A DNA stretch of 64,000 nucleotides. Source: Salinarchaeum laminariae (lineage in GTDB: Archaea > Halobacteriota > Halobacteria > Halobacteriales > Salinarchaeaceae). Shown piece after piece: positions 1-8,530 of this stretch. Where the stretch lies: the NCBI RefSeq assembly GCF_023204835.1, contig NZ_CP096270.1:2682907-2746906 (forward strand), given 5' to 3'. The position numbers were made by a program, and so were the translations under genes. How positions within the stretch are numbered: position 1 is the first letter of the stretch; each line of letters begins with the position of its first letter. The notes beneath the pieces were generated by a model. The model worked only from the letters and a program-made list of their open reading frames with translations. It made no database searches and was not told the DNA's origin.

Positions 1-1316
1 TTGAACGTGTAGATCTCGTAGGCGGGCTCGCCGGTCTCGAAGTCCGAGACGACGATCACCGGGCGCGCGAGGTCCTCCTCGGTGAGACCGTGGGGAACCT
101 TCACGTCGGTCTGCACGTCGTAGACGGTCTCAACCTCGCCGGCCTCGATGTAGACGACGGTGTCGACGACCTGCGGGATCATCCCGAGCTCGACACGGCC
201 GACGAGCCGCTGGAGCGCGTCGATCGGGCGGGTGGCGTGAACCACGCCGATCATGCCGACCCCCGCGAGGCGCATGTCCGCGAAGACTTCGAAGTCGTCG
301 GTCTTCCGGACCTCGTCGTAGACGGTGTAGTCCGGACGGACCATGAGCAACGAGTCGGCCGTCTTCGACATCTCGCCGCCGAGTTCGGTGTACTGAGTGA
401 TCTCCGGGCCGACCTGGAGATCTCGCGGTTTCTCCATCGTCTTGACGACGACGTCGTGCTCGGCGAGGAAGCCGGCGGCCGCCTGCGCGAACGTCGACTT
501 CCCCGCTCCCGGCGCACCGGAGATAAGGATACCTCGCTGGCGCTCGAGGAGTCGCTCTTTGAGCTCCTCGTCGTGGTCGTAATCCTCGAGCGTCGTTTGT
601 GCGATCGGTCTGACCGCGGTGATCTCGACGTCGTCGGCAAACGGCGGCTCGGCGAGTGCGATCCGGTAATCCCCGTACTGAACGATCGTCATCCCGGGCT
701 CGGAGAGCTCGATGAACCCCTCGTCGGATTGCCTGGCCGCGTTCTCGATCTGCTGGGCCATATCCCGAACCGTCTCGGTGTCGAGGATCGCGTCGTCGAT
801 CGCCTCGTAACTGAGTTCACCGACCGTGCCGCGTTTGGCCATCGGCTTCGTGTCAGCGCGGAGGTGGACAGACATCGTCTCGTCGTCGAAGTACGCCTCG
901 ATCGCGAGATCCTCCATCGTCTCCGTGCGCGGGGAGACGTACTCCACGTCGACGCCTTTCGCCGCTGCGACCTCGGACTGAACGACGTCGCTGGTGAAGA
1001 AGGTAGCACCGAGATCCGCCGCGAGCGCACGGATCAGGGCGTCGATCTCGCCCTCACTGGCGTGGCCACGTTCCACGGCGTCGGGACGGTCGCCGACGTA
1101 CTCGAGATCGATCTCGCCGTCGTCGGCGAGGTCGGCCAGACGCTGCAGCTCGGAGAGGCCGTCCCACCCGCTCTCCGTTCCCTCGTTCGCCTGAGATTCG
1201 AGTTCGGCGACGACGGCTTCGGGGACAGAGATCGTGGCGCCAGCGAACGCTCCGTCGGCGATCCGCTCGGAGACGCGACCGTCGACGACCACGCTCGTGT
1301 CCGGAACGACGTGCAT
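1..1316 (-). CDS. PIN domain / secretion-type P-loop ATPase (PINc/VapC family ATPase), C-terminus cut by window edge
   Basis: The 438 visible codons begin at an ATG at 1314-1316 and run off the left edge. Residues 1-115 form a PIN nuclease domain with acidic residues D6, E38, D92 and D110 in the usual places. A P-loop ATPase of the type II/IV secretion (VirB11/PilT-like) kind follows: Walker A GAPGAGKS at 267-274, the acidic pair DE at 334-335 in TVYDEVR, and the VVHATRP His-box segment near 357. This domain order is typical of the archaeal PINc-ATPase family, which usually ends in a KH-like RNA-binding domain that would lie outside the window. An RNA-processing or RNP-remodelling role is inferred; no substrate is visible. 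The gene is divergent from DUF5785. Confidence 0.9.
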   Translation of the reverse strand, partial: MHVVPDTSVVVDGRVSERIADGAFAGATISVPEAVVAELESQANEGTESGWDGLSELQRLADLADDGEIDLEYVGDRPDAVERGHASEGEIDALIRALAADLGATFFTSDVVQSEVAAAKGVDVEYVSPRTETMEDLAIEAYFDDETMSVHLRADTKPMAKRGTVGELSYEAIDDAILDTETVRDMAQQIENAARQSDEGFIELSEPGMTIVQYGDYRIALAEPPFADDVEITAVRPIAQTTLEDYDHDEELKERLLERQRGILISGAPGAGKSTFAQAAAGFLAEHDVVVKTMEKPRDLQVGPEITQYTELGGEMSKTADSLLMVRPDYTVYDEVRKTDDFEVFADMRLAGVGMIGVVHATRPIDALQRLVGRVELGMIPQVVDTVVYIEAGEVETVYDVQTDVKVPHGLTEEDLARPVIVVSDFETGEPAYEIYTF

Positions 1317-1483
1317 ACGTCTCGGTGGGGCGCGGTCGTTCAAAAGGGTGTCCAAGGACGCGGGGCGGATTGCGTGCGGCCGAGCGGCGTGCGACCGTCC
1401 GCCGACAATCGATGGTCAGGACTAGCAACGTACGGTCGTCGCGAGGAACAGGGGACGATCGCACCGATTCGTAGAGGACAATC

Positions 1484-1490
1484 CTTTTGC
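1484..1490 (+). promoter_or_regulatory. TATA-like promoter of the DUF5785 gene
   Basis: The T-run CCTTTTGC is centred 27 bases before the ATG at 1514. This is the haloarchaeal leaderless promoter geometry and supports that ATG over the in-frame GTG at 1487. Confidence 0.55.
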
Positions 1491-1513
1491 GGTCGGTGAA
1501 CCCACCCAGAGAC

Positions 1514-1834
1514 ATGGACTGGCCCCACGACCCGGACGGCGAGGAGGGTAGCGAGGGAGGACGAAAGTACGGGATGGCGATCCTCGCGAAGAAACTCGAC
1601 GAGGACGAGGGATTCCCGCTCGACGTCGACGAGTTCGTCGCCGAACACGGGGACGAGCCGCTTCGACTCAACTACCAGCGCGTCGTCTCCGTCGCCGACG
1701 TGTTCGAGTACGTCGACGCCGATTCCTTCGACGACATCGTCTCCTTCCACAAGGGCGTTGGCGCGGCGATGCGCGAAGGAGGATTCTGGGAGTACCATCC
1801 GAAAGGTGAGAACCCGCAACGAAAGCGAGCCTGA
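1514..1834 (+). CDS. DUF5785 family protein
   Basis: A 106-residue acidic soluble protein starting MDWPHDPDGEEGSEGG, the N-terminal signature I associate with the haloarchaeal DUF5785 family. No catalytic motif, signal peptide or membrane segment is visible. The core includes YGMAILAKKLDEDEGFPLD and ends with a basic tail (KGENPQRKRA). The ATG at 1514 is preferred because a TATA-like box lies 27 bases upstream and because homologs as I recall them begin at MDWPHD. It is divergent from the PIN-ATPase, with about 200 bases between the two starts. Function unknown. Confidence 0.8.
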   Translation: MDWPHDPDGEEGSEGGRKYGMAILAKKLDEDEGFPLDVDEFVAEHGDEPLRLNYQRVVSVADVFEYVDADSFDDIVSFHKGVGAAMREGGFWEYHPKGENPQRKRA

Positions 1835-1927
1835 CGACGCAAAACGCATCCACGTCTGCTTCTCACGTGCCACCAGTGAACGATCAGGCGACTACGGCAA
1901 GACGGGGGATAAACTTGCCGGGAGTAC

Positions 1928-1934
1928 CTTTTAG
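1928..1934 (+). promoter_or_regulatory. TATA-like promoter of the CBS-domain gene
   Basis: CCTTTTAG is centred about 28 bases before the ATG at 1959, consistent with a leaderless transcript that would carry the CBS and GNAT genes. Confidence 0.5.
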
Positions 1935-1958
1935 ACCGACGATCTGGTATCAGTTGAC

Positions 1959-2600
1959 ATGGAGGGAGTGACCGCCCGGGACGTGATGTCGCGAACGTTC
2001 GCTGGCGTCACGGAAGGCGACGACGTCGACGACGTCCGACGACTGATGGTGGACGAACGGACGGACGACGTCCTCGTACTGCGAGGCAACGAGCCGGTCG
2101 GACAGGTCGCCGCCCACGACCTGCTGGACACCGGCACGGACGAGATCGCTGGCGATGCGACTGTCGAATCCGTGATGCGGCCCGCGCCAGATCCGATCGA
2201 CGCCGACAGCGATCTCGCCGACGTGCTGACCCAACTCTCCGTCGAGGACGGTGGGCGACTTCCCGTCGCGAACGGCGACGCGGAGCTCGTCGGCGTCGTC
2301 ACTGAAGCGGACGTAATCGCCGCCGCGAGCACGGTCGTCACCCAGCCCGGAGCGACCGAAGTGGGCGGACCGGAGGGACTCGGCGGGACCGAGCGAATCG
2401 GCAGCCAGGACACCCGATCGACGCAAACCGGTGCAGTCGCCGGAACTGCACAGGCGACGGCGGATCCCGACGACGAACAGCCGGTCGATCCCTCCGAACA
2501 GTACTCGAATCAGAGCGTCTGCGAGTCGTGTGGAACGCTGAGTGCCGACCTACAGGTGGTCAACGGACAGTCGATCTGTCCGGAGTGTCGCGACGTGTGA
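1959..2600 (+). CDS. CBS-domain pair protein with C-terminal zinc ribbon
   Basis: 213 residues. Two CBS motifs fill residues 1-125 (TARDVMSRTF..., then VESVMRPAP... with PVANGDAELVGVVTEADV). CBS pairs bind adenine nucleotides and act as regulatory sensors. A low-complexity linker (about 130-180) leads to a C-terminal zinc ribbon with CESCG and CPECR. The combination suggests a sensor that contacts a nucleic acid or protein partner through the zinc module; this is inference. Its stop codon overlaps the GTG start of the acetyltransferase (GTGTGA), so the two are probably translationally coupled. Confidence 0.85.
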   Translation: MEGVTARDVMSRTFAGVTEGDDVDDVRRLMVDERTDDVLVLRGNEPVGQVAAHDLLDTGTDEIAGDATVESVMRPAPDPIDADSDLADVLTQLSVEDGGRLPVANGDAELVGVVTEADVIAAASTVVTQPGATEVGGPEGLGGTERIGSQDTRSTQTGAVAGTAQATADPDDEQPVDPSEQYSNQSVCESCGTLSADLQVVNGQSICPECRDV

Positions 2601-3112
2601 CTGGAGCGGACGAGAGCGCGGGAGCGACCGACGAGGCGCTCGTCGACGATCGAATTGTCGAAGCCACGGCGGCAGATCTCGACGTACTCGTCGATCAGTG
2701 GGCTGCTCTCATCGAGCACGGCAGGAAGCACGGACTCCACATCGAGGCGACGAGCAACCGCGCGATCGCACAGCAAACCCTCGCGGCAGCGATCGGCGAT
2801 GGCCTCGCTTTCGTCGCGAAGGAGGGCGGCCGGATCGTGGGCTTTTGCTCACTCACGCTGGAATCCGGCGGGTTCGAACGCGACGTCGTTCGTGGCGTCG
2901 TCGAAAACGTCTACGTCGAGTCCACTGCACGCGGAGCGGGACTCGGCTCAGCACTGCTCGCTGCTGGCGAGCAACGGCTGGTCGATCGCGGCGCGGACAC
3001 GATCGCGGTCGAGACGATGGTCGCCGACGATGACGTCCTCGAGTTCTACCGGGACCGTGGCTACCGCCCGCAGCGACTCACCCTGGAGAAGCGAGTCGAA
3101 ACCAATAGGTGA
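2597..3112 (+). CDS. GNAT family N-acetyltransferase
   Basis: 171 residues from the GTG at 2597, which overlaps the stop of the CBS gene. A longer in-frame reading from 2528 only extends into the CBS gene. The GNAT core is visible: GRIVGFCSLTL (beta 4), VENVYVESTARGAGLGSALL (acetyl-CoA binding, R/Q-x-x-G-x-G/A type) and LEFYRDRGYRPQRLTLEK at the C-terminus. It transfers acetyl from acetyl-CoA to an amine or protein N-terminus; the substrate cannot be read from sequence. The operon with a CBS sensor suggests shared nucleotide or stress control. Confidence 0.85.
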   Translation: MTGADESAGATDEALVDDRIVEATAADLDVLVDQWAALIEHGRKHGLHIEATSNRAIAQQTLAAAIGDGLAFVAKEGGRIVGFCSLTLESGGFERDVVRGVVENVYVESTARGAGLGSALLAAGEQRLVDRGADTIAVETMVADDDVLEFYRDRGYRPQRLTLEKRVETNR

Positions 3113-3135
3113 GGGAAGCGCGGAGTCGATACCGC

Positions 3136-3209
3136 GCCAGGGGAGCGTGGGCGGTTCACGCACTCGACTTGTAATCGAGACTCCATGGGTTCAAATCCCA
3201 TCCCTGGCT
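3136..3209 (+). tRNA. tRNA-Thr (anticodon TGT)
   Basis: A full cloverleaf can be drawn. The acceptor GCCAGGG pairs with CCCTGGC (3202-3208), with discriminator T at 3209. The D stem is GCGT/ACGC. The anticodon stem CTCGA/TCGAG encloses loop CTTGTAA, giving anticodon TGT. The T stem ATGGG/CCCAT has loop TTCAAAT. CCA is not encoded and no intron is present. It lies 23 bases after the acetyltransferase gene. Its last 22 bases recur downstream (see 3311-3332). Confidence 0.95.
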
Positions 3210-3310
3210 TCTCGCTCCGAACGAACGTGAAGAGCAGAAGCCTCGGTGGGGATTTGAATCAGGAAGAGCGCAGTCTCGCGAATGAAGTGAGCGAGGAAGC
3301 GATCGACGGT

Positions 3311-3332
3311 GGTTCAAATCCCATCCCTGGCT
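3311..3332 (+). repeat. Direct repeat of the tRNA-Thr 3' end (candidate attachment-site scar)
   Basis: These 22 bases match 3188-3209 of tRNA-Thr exactly, from the T stem through the discriminator base. Only about 100 bases lie between the copies. That is the arrangement left when an integrase inserts an element into a tRNA 3' end and the element is then almost wholly lost. Weaker, inverted-looking fragments of the same motif (GGGATTTGAA, GGATTTGAGACC) occur near 3248 and 3382. No integrase gene remains here. Confidence 0.7.
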
Positions 3333-3431
3333 ATCGTATTCGCCAACGGACGTGAGAGAACCGTGAGCGGACTGGATGGATTTGAGACCTGGACGACGAA
3401 CGACTGAACGCTCTGCCGCCAACGCCCCAGC

Positions 3432-3437
3432 TTTATT
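3432..3437 (+). promoter_or_regulatory. TATA-like promoter before kdgK
   Basis: CTTTATTC is centred about 27 bases before the ATG at 3462, not before the kdgK ATG at 3490. The mRNA is therefore expected to begin at the short leader ORF. Confidence 0.5.
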
Positions 3438-3461
3438 CTCGGCTGGTCGCCTCTACACACT

Positions 3462-3497
3462 ATGACCAGTATCACTCGCGCGTGGTTGGATGGCTGA
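3462..3497 (+). CDS. Candidate 11-codon leader ORF upstream of kdgK
   Basis: The reading MTSITRAWLDG begins at the ATG expected to be the first base of a leaderless transcript. It ends at a TGA (3495-3497) lying inside the first codons of kdgK (ATG at 3490). The two frames differ. A ribosome finishing this peptide would sit on the kdgK start, for which no Shine-Dalgarno sequence is visible. Coding status is inferred from geometry only. Confidence 0.35.
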   Translation: MTSITRAWLDG

Positions 3498-4431
3498 GAT
3501 CGTCACGTTCGGCGAGACGATGCTCCGACTCTCACCGCCGTCTGGCGAGCGCCTCGAGACGGCAAACCAACTGGAGTACCGGACCGCGGGCGCGGAAAGC
3601 AACGTCGCCGTCGCAGCGTCGCGGCTCGGGACCGAGGCCGCGTGGCTATCGAAGCTCCCCGATTCGCCGCTGGGTCGACGCGTCCGCAACGACGTTCGGC
3701 GCCACGGCGTCGGCACGCAGATCTGCTGGAGCGAAGCGGGTCGACAGGGAACCTACTATCTCGAACAGGGCGGCGAACCGCGCGGAACGGACGTGATCTA
3801 CGACCGTGGGAACGCGGCCGTCACGACTGCGACGCCAGACGATCTCGCGACCGACGCGATCGCCGACGCGGACGTATTCTTTACGACCGGCATCACAGCG
3901 GCGCTGTCTGCAACCTGCTTCGACACGACCGAACGGCTCCTCGAACTGGCCGGTCGGACCGCCTTCGACCTCAACTACCGGAACAAACTCTGGTCAGTCG
4001 ATGAGGCACGGGCAGCGTTCGACGATCTTCTACCGCTAGTGGACGTGCTTTTCGCCCCCGAACGGGACGCAAAGTCGATCCTCGATACCAGCGGCGAGCC
4101 CGCAGAGATGGCCGCTGACCTCCGCGACCGGTACGGTTGTGAGACGGTCGTACTGACACGTGGAGAGAAGGGGGCACTCGCTCGAACGCCGGAGGGCACG
4201 TTCGAACAGCCGGCGTTCGAGTCCGAAACGAGCGACGCGATCGGCACGGGCGACGCATTCGTCGGGGGGTACCTCTCGCGGATGGTTCGAGGAGCAGGCG
4301 TAGAACGAGCACTCGCCTACGGCGCGGCGACAGCGGCGCTCAAGCGGACGATCGACGGCGACATCGCCGTCGTAACCGAGTCGGAGGTCGAGGCCGTCCT
4401 CGACGATCGAACTGATGGCATCGCGCGATGA
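3490..4431 (+). CDS. kdgK: 2-keto-3-deoxygluconate/galactonate kinase (PfkB family)
   Basis: 313 residues, normal for the ribokinase/PfkB family. The N-terminus has AEIVTFGETMLRLSPP, followed by the substrate-binding TAGAESNVAVAASRLG region (about 32-48). The C-terminal signature SDAIGTGDAFVGGYLS (near 248-263) carries the catalytic aspartate. The enzyme phosphorylates 2-keto-3-deoxy sugar acids to KDPG or KDPGal in the semiphosphorylative Entner-Doudoroff route of haloarchaea. The galactonate dehydratase at 10255 would make its substrate, and the ABC importer at 5268-9811 would feed the pathway. No KDPG aldolase is in the window. Translation may be coupled to the leader ORF. Confidence 0.88.
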   Translation: MAEIVTFGETMLRLSPPSGERLETANQLEYRTAGAESNVAVAASRLGTEAAWLSKLPDSPLGRRVRNDVRRHGVGTQICWSEAGRQGTYYLEQGGEPRGTDVIYDRGNAAVTTATPDDLATDAIADADVFFTTGITAALSATCFDTTERLLELAGRTAFDLNYRNKLWSVDEARAAFDDLLPLVDVLFAPERDAKSILDTSGEPAEMAADLRDRYGCETVVLTRGEKGALARTPEGTFEQPAFESETSDAIGTGDAFVGGYLSRMVRGAGVERALAYGAATAALKRTIDGDIAVVTESEVEAVLDDRTDGIAR

Positions 4432-4551
4432 TGGATCAGTTCGGCCCATCCTTACAAGCACCGCGCACGGAGACGTGGTCATGACCGACCGGGAGCTGAC
4501 GTCAGTCGTCGGGACGCCACCCCACGAGAGGAGACGTGAGGCCTGCCTACC

Positions 4552-5271
4552 ATGATCGAGGAGGCGCTTCGCTATCCCGTGCTCGCAGACGAAGGGCGAG
4601 ATCGCTACCTCGCGCTGACTGGACTCCTACTCGCGACGGCGATTGCGCTCCGGGTTGCACGAACGCTCTTTCCGAACGCGCTGGTGTTCGTCCCGCTGGT
4701 CATCGTCGCGTTCACCGCAGTGCTCGCGATCGGAATCTGCGTCAGCGCCTTCCTGACGCCAGCCGACCGGCTCCCGGGTGTGCGCTCGCTGACCAGGCTC
4801 GGAACGCTCGCAGGAACCGTAGCAGGACTGACACTGCTCGTTCCGTTCGCATTCCTCTTCTGGACGGCAGTGACCTACGTCGATGGGGGTGCAGCCGTCG
4901 ACTCCGGAGGGGCGATCTTCTTCCTTCTGGGCTCGACGATTGCTCTGTTCGGGTTTCTCGCGGCGACGTACGTGCTCCCGGCCGTCGTGGCCCAGGCGGT
5001 CGAGTCGAGTCGTCTCCGAGCGGCTACTGACCGCCGAGCGATCGTCGGGTCCATCTCAGAAATTCCGTATCTGCAAGGATGGTCCGTGGCGTTCGCACTG
5101 TGGATGATCGGCTGGTGGGCGTCGATCGCCAGTCTCGAGGCTGGGAGCGTCAACGGTCTCCTTGCTACCGCCGTCGCTGGCTACTGCCTGCTCGCGAGCG
5201 TCAGAGCCATGGGAATCGGGTACGCCGGCGGTTCCACGGCGGACCTGGGTGAGGCGTCACCGGGACGTTAG
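4552..5271 (+). CDS. Polytopic membrane protein, DUF4013-like
   Basis: 239 residues starting MIEEALRYPVLADEG, resembling the N-terminus of haloarchaeal DUF4013 proteins. About six hydrophobic segments are visible (near 22-40, 42-62, 85-105, 120-145, 180-198, 205-222). No transporter or enzyme motif is visible. Its TAG stop overlaps the stop of the convergent ABC ATPase gene by about three bases. The family assignment is tentative and the function unknown. Confidence 0.7.
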   Translation: MIEEALRYPVLADEGRDRYLALTGLLLATAIALRVARTLFPNALVFVPLVIVAFTAVLAIGICVSAFLTPADRLPGVRSLTRLGTLAGTVAGLTLLVPFAFLFWTAVTYVDGGAAVDSGGAIFFLLGSTIALFGFLAATYVLPAVVAQAVESSRLRAATDRRAIVGSISEIPYLQGWSVAFALWMIGWWASIASLEAGSVNGLLATAVAGYCLLASVRAMGIGYAGGSTADLGEASPGR

Positions 5272-6524
5272 ATCCCCGGCACCGCATCGGCGTCCTGAAG
5301 CGTGCGATTGTGGAGCGCCTCCGTCGAGTCCGCGTCGAAGACGTGGATGGCATCCGGCGGAATTCGAATCGAGATGTCCTGCCCGTCGTCGAAATGTTGC
5401 ATACCGCCAATGGTGGCGATGATCGTCGATCGACTCTCGCCAGCGATGCCCCCTTTTGCGTCGTCGCTGCCCTCGACCGCGGCATCGTTCACGTCGGTGC
5501 CCTCTGCGGCGTCCTGTTCAGCCAGATCGGGTCGTGCAACGGTTGCACCGTCGGCCAACCGCAGGTAAACGACGTTCTCGTCGCCCATCGGCTCGACGAC
5601 GTCGATCGTGGCGCTGATCGTGTGGTCGTCCGCTCTCGACTGATCTGGTTCGAGTTCGATATCCTCCGGGCGAACGCCGAGTACGAGTGAATCGGTCCCC
5701 TCGACGGCCGAGGCGACCTGTGGTGGGAGCGGATACTCGAAGGAGTGATCGATGAGCGTACCGTCCTCGTTGGTCACCTGGAGGAAGTTCATCGGGGGAT
5801 CGCCGATGAAGCCCGCGACGAAGAGATTTTTCGGACGGTGGTAACATTCCAGGGGCGTGCCGACCTGCTGGAGTTCTCCGTCGTCGAGGATTGCGATCCG
5901 GTCTCCCATCGTCATCGCCTCGGTCTGATCGTGCGTGACGTAGATCGTCGTCACGTCGAGTTCGTTCTGGAGGCGCTGGAGTTCGGTCCGCATCTGGGCG
6001 CGGAGTTTGGCGTCGAGATTCGACAGCGGCTCGTCCATGAGGAAGACCGCCGGATCGCGGACGATGGCCCGGCCCAGCGCGACCCGCTGTTGTTGACCGC
6101 CCGAGAGGTCCGACGGTTTCCGATCGAGCAGATCTCCGATGCCCATCATCCCGGCGGACTCCTCGACGCGCTTTGCGATCTCGTCGTCGCCGAGGTTCGT
6201 CGACTCCTCGAGCCCGAAGCTCATGTTTCCGCGAACCGACATGTGGGGATAGAGCGCGTAGGACTGGAACACCATCGCGATGTCGCGATCCTTCGCGGGA
6301 ACGTCGTTGATGACGGTGCCGTCGAGTCGAATTTCCCCGTCCGTGATCGTCTCGAGCCCTGCGACCATCCGGAGCGTGGTGGACTTCCCACACCCGGACG
6401 GTCCGACGAGAACGAGGAACTCGCCGTCGTCGATATCGAGAGTGACGTCGTCGACGGCGACGACTTCCGAGCCGTCGTCTTCGGTGAAGATCTTGGTGAC
6501 CTCGTCGAGTTTCGCCCTAGCCAT
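5268..6524 (-). CDS. Sugar ABC transporter ATP-binding protein (MalK/UgpC type)
   Basis: 418 residues. Walker A GPSGCGKST at 41-49, Q-loop Q87, signature LSGGQ at 140-144, Walker B FLMDEP at 161-166, H-loop H198. The C-terminal third is the TOBE/MalK regulatory region, with an acidic insertion of about 45 residues near 340-385. It powers the importer encoded just upstream on the same strand. As the last gene of SBP-permease-permease-ATPase it lies 51 bases after the second permease. MalK-type ATPases often serve several CUT1 importers, so the substrate follows the binding protein. Confidence 0.92.
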   Translation of the reverse strand: MARAKLDEVTKIFTEDDGSEVVAVDDVTLDIDDGEFLVLVGPSGCGKSTTLRMVAGLETITDGEIRLDGTVINDVPAKDRDIAMVFQSYALYPHMSVRGNMSFGLEESTNLGDDEIAKRVEESAGMMGIGDLLDRKPSDLSGGQQQRVALGRAIVRDPAVFLMDEPLSNLDAKLRAQMRTELQRLQNELDVTTIYVTHDQTEAMTMGDRIAILDDGELQQVGTPLECYHRPKNLFVAGFIGDPPMNFLQVTNEDGTLIDHSFEYPLPPQVASAVEGTDSLVLGVRPEDIELEPDQSRADDHTISATIDVVEPMGDENVVYLRLADGATVARPDLAEQDAAEGTDVNDAAVEGSDDAKGGIAGESRSTIIATIGGMQHFDDGQDISIRIPPDAIHVFDADSTEALHNRTLQDADAVPGI

Positions 6525-6575
6525 CGTACTGTCCTCCGTGTCGGTGCGATCGTCCGATCGCGAGCGTGATTCCTG

Positions 6576-7550
6576 TCATACGCGAACCCCCTCTGCGAAC
6601 TTGTCGGTGAAGAGAATGTAGACCACGATGGTCGGTGCCGCCGCGACGAAGGCGCCGGCCATCCGAAGCGGGAAGTCGGTCCCCTCGATTGCCTGACCCA
6701 GCTGGCCGAGGATCAGGGTCACAGAGGCTGCCTCGTCAACGGAGCTGCGGATCAGCGTGACCGAGAAGAGGAACTCGTTCCAGATCTGGGTGAACTGGAA
6801 GATGAAGACGACCGAGAACATCGGGATCGACAAGGGGAGCACGATACGGCGGTAGATCCGCCAGAGCCCCGCACCGTCGAGTCGCGCCGCCTCGATCATC
6901 TCCCACGACATCGTCTGGTACTGGGCGCGAAAGAGCACCGTACAGATCGGGATGCCGTACGCCGTGTGCGTGATGATCAACTCGAGGATCGTGGGGTGTC
7001 GTTCCTCCGAGAGGAAGGGCAAGGCCCAGATCGCCCCGAGTCGATACTGCAGGTCGATGAAGCCGTAGAGTTCAGTCAGGGGAATGATGACCGCCTGGTA
7101 GGGGATGAAGATCCCGGCGATGAACAGGGCGAGCACGAACACCTGTCCACGCCACTTGACCAACGTGAGTCCGTAGGCGGCCATGCTCCCGAAGATCGCA
7201 CAGAGAATCGTCGAAGGAATAGTGAACAGCATGCTGTTGACCATCCCTCGCGAGAGCGTGTCGTACGCATCCCGCCACTTTTCGTCGGTCGTCTGCTCGA
7301 GCATCGTATCGACGTCGAACTCCACGAACGGGATCTGGAAGGAGAGGTCCGTTCCTGGGAGGAGGAAGGGGAGACTCTCCCTGACTCCGACGGCCGTCTT
7401 TATCGACGTCATGAACCCCGTCTCCATCGGCAGCAGGTAGAACACCACCAGCCCCAGCAAGAGTAGGTAGTATCCTGCCGTCCGAAGCGGGAGTGCCCGA
7501 ATCCCGTCGGAGCTCGTCGAGTCAGTCTCCTGTGGTGGTGCGGTTGTCAT
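6576..7550 (-). CDS. ABC transporter permease (CUT1, MalG-like)
   Basis: 324 residues from the ATG at 7548-7550 (MTTAPPQETDSTSS). This ATG overlaps the TGA of the preceding permease in the four bases ATGA, indicating coupling. A longer in-frame reading extends into the upstream gene and is not used. Six membrane segments are visible, and the EAA loop EMIEAARLDGAGLWRIYRR contacts the ATPase. It ends with the FAEGVRV tail common in MalG-type subunits. It forms the inner-membrane channel with the 7547-8518 permease. Confidence 0.9.
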   Translation of the reverse strand: MTTAPPQETDSTSSDGIRALPLRTAGYYLLLLGLVVFYLLPMETGFMTSIKTAVGVRESLPFLLPGTDLSFQIPFVEFDVDTMLEQTTDEKWRDAYDTLSRGMVNSMLFTIPSTILCAIFGSMAAYGLTLVKWRGQVFVLALFIAGIFIPYQAVIIPLTELYGFIDLQYRLGAIWALPFLSEERHPTILELIITHTAYGIPICTVLFRAQYQTMSWEMIEAARLDGAGLWRIYRRIVLPLSIPMFSVVFIFQFTQIWNEFLFSVTLIRSSVDEAASVTLILGQLGQAIEGTDFPLRMAGAFVAAAPTIVVYILFTDKFAEGVRV

Positions 7551-8518
7551 AGGTTCCCCTGCCTGTGTTGTTGATAGAGATACGGTGCGATCACGGCTAG
7601 TGATAGCAAGAAGAGGACGATCGCGATCGCTGAGGAGTAGGCCCACTGCGATCTGGCGAACGCCTCACGGACCATCATCGTCGAGAGGATGTCCGCGCCC
7701 TTCCGTGGCTGATAACCGTCGAAGAGAGCGAAGAGGAAGTCGAACGCCTTCAGCGAGAACAACAGGAGGACGACTGACGCGCTAACCATGGCCGGCTTGA
7801 GCTGCGGGATGATCACCCGCCAGTACAGCTTCAGCGTCGACGCGCCGTCCACTCTCGCTGCCTCGTACTGATCCTGCGGAATTGCGCGCAACGCCGCAAG
7901 ATACACGATCATCGTGTATCCGCTGAACTGCCAGACGAGCGCGAATATCACGGAGAACAACACGAGGTCGGGGTTCGACAGCCAACCGTAGGGTCCCAGA
8001 CCGAAGAGACCGAAGAACTCGTTGATGATCCCGAACTGGGAGTTGTACATCCACTTCCAGAACTGTGCGGTGACGATGAAGGAGAGGCTCATCGGGAGCA
8101 GGTAGATCGTCCGGAACCCCCGACCGAACCGGACCTCACGATCGAGCAAGATCGCCAGTAGGAGTCCGGCGACGAGACACGCCACGGTAAACACGATCAA
8201 CAGAATGAGCGTGTTCTGTGTCGCCTCCCAGAACGTGGGGTCGTCGAGCATCCGCCGGTACATCCCGAAGTCCAGATTCGAGTAGTCCGGGCCCTGGAAT
8301 CGCTCGTAGTCGGTCAGGGAAAGGAGAAAGTTCCAGCCGATCGCTGCGTAGACGAAAAAGCCCATCAGCAAGAACGGCGGGCCCCAGAACGGTGCCGATC
8401 GGACGAAGTCGCTCTGGCGCAGCCGCTCCCAGCGGGAGCGACCGGATCGCTCGTCCTCGTCGTCTCCCGTGTCGCCCGTCGTGCCGTCACTCCGCACAGC
8501 TGCGATGAGCTCTAGCAT
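7547..8518 (-). CDS. ABC transporter permease (CUT1, MalF-like)
   Basis: 323 residues. A charged cytoplasmic N-terminus (about 1-38) precedes six membrane segments. The EAA loop QYEAARVDGASTLKLYWRV is near residue 215. It lies 12 bases after the substrate-binding protein gene and overlaps the next permease by four bases. Without the EAA loop one could not tell it from other polytopic proteins; with it and the operon context, the call as a sugar importer channel subunit is firm. Substrate unknown. Confidence 0.9.
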   Translation of the reverse strand: MLELIAAVRSDGTTGDTGDDEDERSGRSRWERLRQSDFVRSAPFWGPPFLLMGFFVYAAIGWNFLLSLTDYERFQGPDYSNLDFGMYRRMLDDPTFWEATQNTLILLIVFTVACLVAGLLLAILLDREVRFGRGFRTIYLLPMSLSFIVTAQFWKWMYNSQFGIINEFFGLFGLGPYGWLSNPDLVLFSVIFALVWQFSGYTMIVYLAALRAIPQDQYEAARVDGASTLKLYWRVIIPQLKPAMVSASVVLLLFSLKAFDFLFALFDGYQPRKGADILSTMMVREAFARSQWAYSSAIAIVLFLLSLAVIAPYLYQQHRQGNL

Positions 8519-8530
8519 ACACCAGACTCG

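Noticed and set aside
3156-3422. An 88-codon minus-strand frame repeating SQGWDLN
   Set aside because: The repeat is produced by reading the tRNA-Thr end and its downstream copy in reverse; no coding signature.
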